Below, piece after piece: positions 31,505 to 33,703 of a stretch of 33,703 nt of DNA. The stretch is from the NCBI GenBank assembly GCA_035764935.1, contig DASTYK010000003.1, positions 1 to 33,703 of the forward strand, written 5' to 3'. Numbering within the stretch: position 1 is the stretch's first letter; each line of letters opens with the position of its first letter. Origin of the DNA: Longimicrobiales bacterium. Lineage in GTDB: Bacteria; Gemmatimonadota; Gemmatimonadetes; Longimicrobiales; RSA9. Below the pieces are notes generated by a model. The model was given only the letters and a program-made list of their open reading frames with translations, did no database searches and was not told where the DNA came from. Both the position numbers and the translations under genes were made by a program.

Positions 31505-33703
31505 TTACCAGCTCACCCAGAGATCGAAGCGCCAGTTTTCCGGACCGTCCAGTGCGCGGGCGAGGTCCGCGCGCACGAGCCCATCCAGGAACGTCGCGCC
31601 GACGCCCAGCGAGCGAAGCGCGCCATCGGTCGTGAAGCTGTTCCGGTCACCGGCCCATGCGACGTCGCCGAACAGCGCGAAGCGAGCGACCGGCCAGCCG
31701 CGCGCGACCTCGGCACGCGCCCGCCAGAAGGAGTTGCCGACGGCGGAGCTGCCGTCGTAGCCGCGCAGCGTGGCCGGACCGCCGAGGTAGAACAGGCGCT
31801 GCGCCGGCACGTCGCCGGTCGATGTGCCTGCCGCACCCTCCACGGATGCGCGCAGCTTCGCGAACAGCGGGAAGCCCGCGCGCAGCGTGAGCGCTGAGCG
31901 TCCGAACTGGAAGTCACCGCCCGCGCCATCGAGCGCGAGCGAGGCGCGCGCCTGCCAGCCGGCGGGGTCGCGGCCGACGCCGCCGTGCAGCTCGAGCTCC
32001 CCGCCCAACAGGTCCGCCTCGTCGGCCACGATGTTCGGCCGGAACGTGCGGCCATCGTCGAATACCTGCGGCAGGCTGAAATCTGTTTCCGTCTCGACGG
32101 CGTCGTGACGCTCCGCGTACAGCCGCAGCCCGTACCACTGCGCCCGGGTGGCGGAGGGCACCACCTCGATGGATGCGCCGAGCGCCTCGTAGTACTCGCC
32201 GTCGTCGCGGCCGAGCACGAGTGCATTGAACGAGTTGCCGATGCCGAACGGCCGGGTCGCCGGGTCGACCGCGCGTACGCCGTTGTAGAGCGAGAGACGG
32301 TAATCGCGCGCCAGGGTCGGGCGGGTAATACCGAGCTCCACGTCCGGCCGCGGCTCCGCGAGGGCGAGGCGGGCAGTGGCGTCCAGCCGCAGCCGGCCCA
32401 GGTCCAGCTCGCTGCGCGCGCCGATCGACAGCCCTTCCACCCGGTTGTAGCGCAGCAGTCCCGGCGCGCCGAGCCCCCACGCGAACGTCGGTCGCGGTGC
32501 CTGCCAGGGCGCCTCGTCGATGTCGCCGAGTCGCTCCGCCAGCTCACGCACGCGCCGCAGATCGGCATCCCAGTCGGCGTCGTTCTCGTAGATCGACGGT
32601 GGCAGGTACTCGCTCGCGAGCAGCTCCGCAGAATCGGGCAGCTCCACGATCAGCTCGCGCCCGCACGCGTCGGTGCCGCGCCCCGTCTCCTCATCCATGG
32701 TGAACCGCCGCGGCTCGTCGTCAGACGTGGTGTCCGCGTCCACGCCCGGCGTCGTGTCGCCGGGCGTCGTCGGCGACGATGTGCTGTCCGCGCGCGTGCG
32801 ACGCTCGCGGCGTGCGTCGTCGGTGTCCACCGCGACAGTCATCCGCACCGCCGGCGTGCACCGCTGCCGCTCCGTGACCGAGTCCGGCATCACGATGCGC
32901 GGTCGCGTCGGATCGCCCTCGACGTCGTAATCGGTGTAGCTCAGGCTGTAGCTGAACGGCATTCGCAGCAATGAAGTGACCTGCAGCACGCCTTCCGCGG
33001 CGACCGTGCGTGGCAGCCACCACCGGAAATCCCAGTAGGCATACTCCAGCGTCACATACTCCAGCTCGAAGCGGATCGGCTTGAGCAGGCCGGGCACGTC
33101 GTCGCCGTCCTCGTCGTCCTCTTCGATGTCGAAGGCGCGCGCCGGCCGGAACACCGCCTGGACCACGGCATTGGTTTCCTGCTCGATCCAGAACGAGCCC
33201 GTCACGAGCCGGAAGTCGGAGCGTCGCGGCACCACGCGCAGCTCGACCAGGCGGACCGTGCGCCCGTCCGGCAGGCGGATCTCAGTGGTATCACCCGATT
33301 CGTAGCGGTAGTCGCGCTCGGCGCCGGGCGCGAGCGGGTTGCGCCAGCCGTCGTTGTTCAGGCGCATCAGCATCTCGCTGTCCACCGGGTCGAACGCGAG
33401 GTGGGGAACGAAGCTGCGAAGGTCGTCGGGGATCTGCGGTGCACCTTTGACGGGCGGGATCACCTCGCGCGAGCCGAGCACCTCCAGCCGGATCGGCCCT
33501 TCGCGTCGCCACTCGATCTGCGTGGCGGTTTCCCGCCGGTACAGCGTCCGGTCCCGACCGGGAAGACGAAGACCCGCCGCGATGCGTTCGCGGGCCAGGG
33601 CGTCGTAGGCATCGATCGAGGTGTCCACGGTGCGGCGCCGGCTGCGCGCCCGCTCGACCAGGTCGCGCGCGACTTCGTCGCGGTAGGCATCGGCGAGCTG
33701 CGC
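31505..33703 (-). CDS. Large outer-membrane protein, DUF5686-like domain with Omp85-type barrel end (partial, N-terminus beyond right edge)
   Basis: The frame is open at base 33703 and stops at 31505 with ...FDLWVSW, an aromatic C-terminal residue typical of outer-membrane barrels. The N-terminal part visible (ARERIAAGLRLPGRDRTLYR, LPDGRTVRLVELRVVPRRSD, AYWDFRWWLPRTVAAEGVLQ) resembles the non-barrel domain of Bacteroidota DUF5686 proteins. A low-complexity acidic/Thr linker follows at roughly the middle (SSPTTPGDTTPGVDADTTSD). The last about 330 residues are a beta barrel with the Omp85-like motif LFYLGGPATLRGYDGSSAVG. A GTG at 33628 is in frame, but upstream codons look equally coding, so the true start lies outside. 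The function is unknown; family assignment is by pattern. Confidence 0.8.
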   Translation of the reverse strand, partial: AQLADAYRDEVARDLVERARSRRRTVDTSIDAYDALARERIAAGLRLPGRDRTLYRRETATQIEWRREGPIRLEVLGSREVIPPVKGAPQIPDDLRSFVPHLAFDPVDSEMLMRLNNDGWRNPLAPGAERDYRYESGDTTEIRLPDGRTVRLVELRVVPRRSDFRLVTGSFWIEQETNAVVQAVFRPARAFDIEEDDEDGDDVPGLLKPIRFELEYVTLEYAYWDFRWWLPRTVAAEGVLQVTSLLRMPFSYSLSYTDYDVEGDPTRPRIVMPDSVTERQRCTPAVRMTVAVDTDDARRERRTRADSTSSPTTPGDTTPGVDADTTSDDEPRRFTMDEETGRGTDACGRELIVELPDSAELLASEYLPPSIYENDADWDADLRRVRELAERLGDIDEAPWQAPRPTFAWGLGAPGLLRYNRVEGLSIGARSELDLGRLRLDATARLALAEPRPDVELGITRPTLARDYRLSLYNGVRAVDPATRPFGIGNSFNALVLGRDDGEYYEALGASIEVVPSATRAQWYGLRLYAERHDAVETETDFSLPQVFDDGRTFRPNIVADEADLLGGELELHGGVGRDPAGWQARASLALDGAGGDFQFGRSALTLRAGFPLFAKLRASVEGAAGTSTGDVPAQRLFYLGGPATLRGYDGSSAVGNSFWRARAEVARGWPVARFALFGDVAWAGDRNSFTTDGALRSLGVGATFLDGLVRADLARALDGPENWRFDLWVSW

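Overview
The window reads as GC-rich chromosomal DNA from a Gram-negative-type bacterium. It encodes a SusC/SusD outer-membrane pair, a BtuB-like TonB receptor, several lipoproteins, a Tat-dependent flavoenzyme accessory subunit, and an outer-membrane barrel protein ending in an aromatic residue. SusC/SusD pairs together with very high GC, RpoD-like sigma and DUF2723 proteins suggest a Gemmatimonadota-type organism. That placement is an inference from gene content, not a measured phylogeny. No rRNA, tRNA, CRISPR array, integrase, transposase or phage gene was seen.

Layout, left to right. (1) 1-1960, minus: a GMC-type flavoprotein dehydrogenase (cut by the left edge) and its Tat-exported gluconate-dehydrogenase-subunit-3 partner. 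(2) 2152-4687, plus: a zinc alcohol dehydrogenase overlapping a PLP-dependent alpha-oxoamine synthase. (3) 5016-10284: a small TonB-plug-like lipoprotein (plus) converging through a shared terminator on a susC-susD operon (minus). (4) 10758-14289: trpE (minus) back to back with a lone hydantoinase A-type gene (plus). (5) 14371-17735, plus: a DUF2723/TMEM260-like membrane protein coupled to an EamA transporter. (6) 17781-19971, minus: a tightly overlapped trio of flavin reductase, a six-helix membrane module fused in frame to a short-chain dehydrogenase, and a DUF2267 protein. (7) 20057-21088, plus: an unknown lipoprotein. (8) 21181-26474, plus: a complete cobalamin-uptake operon. It has a sigma70-like promoter, a cobalamin riboswitch with intrinsic terminator, then btuF, btuC, btuD and btuB. 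(9) 26498-26790: a foldback repeat element. (10) 26807-29538, minus: rsgA, a primary-like sigma factor and a lipoprotein. (11) 29566-31419, plus: a PP2C phosphatase and an MscS channel. (12) 31505 to the right edge, minus: a large outer-membrane protein.

The best-resolved system is the cobalamin operon. A B12-sensing leader controls a periplasmic binding protein, permease, ATPase and outer-membrane receptor, with ATGA stop/start overlaps between the ABC genes. A near-perfect 34-bp inverted repeat lies in the 3' end of btuF and gives the protein a collagen-like Gly-Pro tail. The riboswitch also contains a 10-nt duplication of its P1 closing strand just before the terminator.

Other items worth a second look are the stand-alone plug-like lipoprotein beside SusCD, the membrane-anchored SDR fusion, the foldback element after btuB, and the trpE/hyuA divergent pair with almost no intergenic space. 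Nothing in the window can be declared a wholly new system from sequence reading alone.
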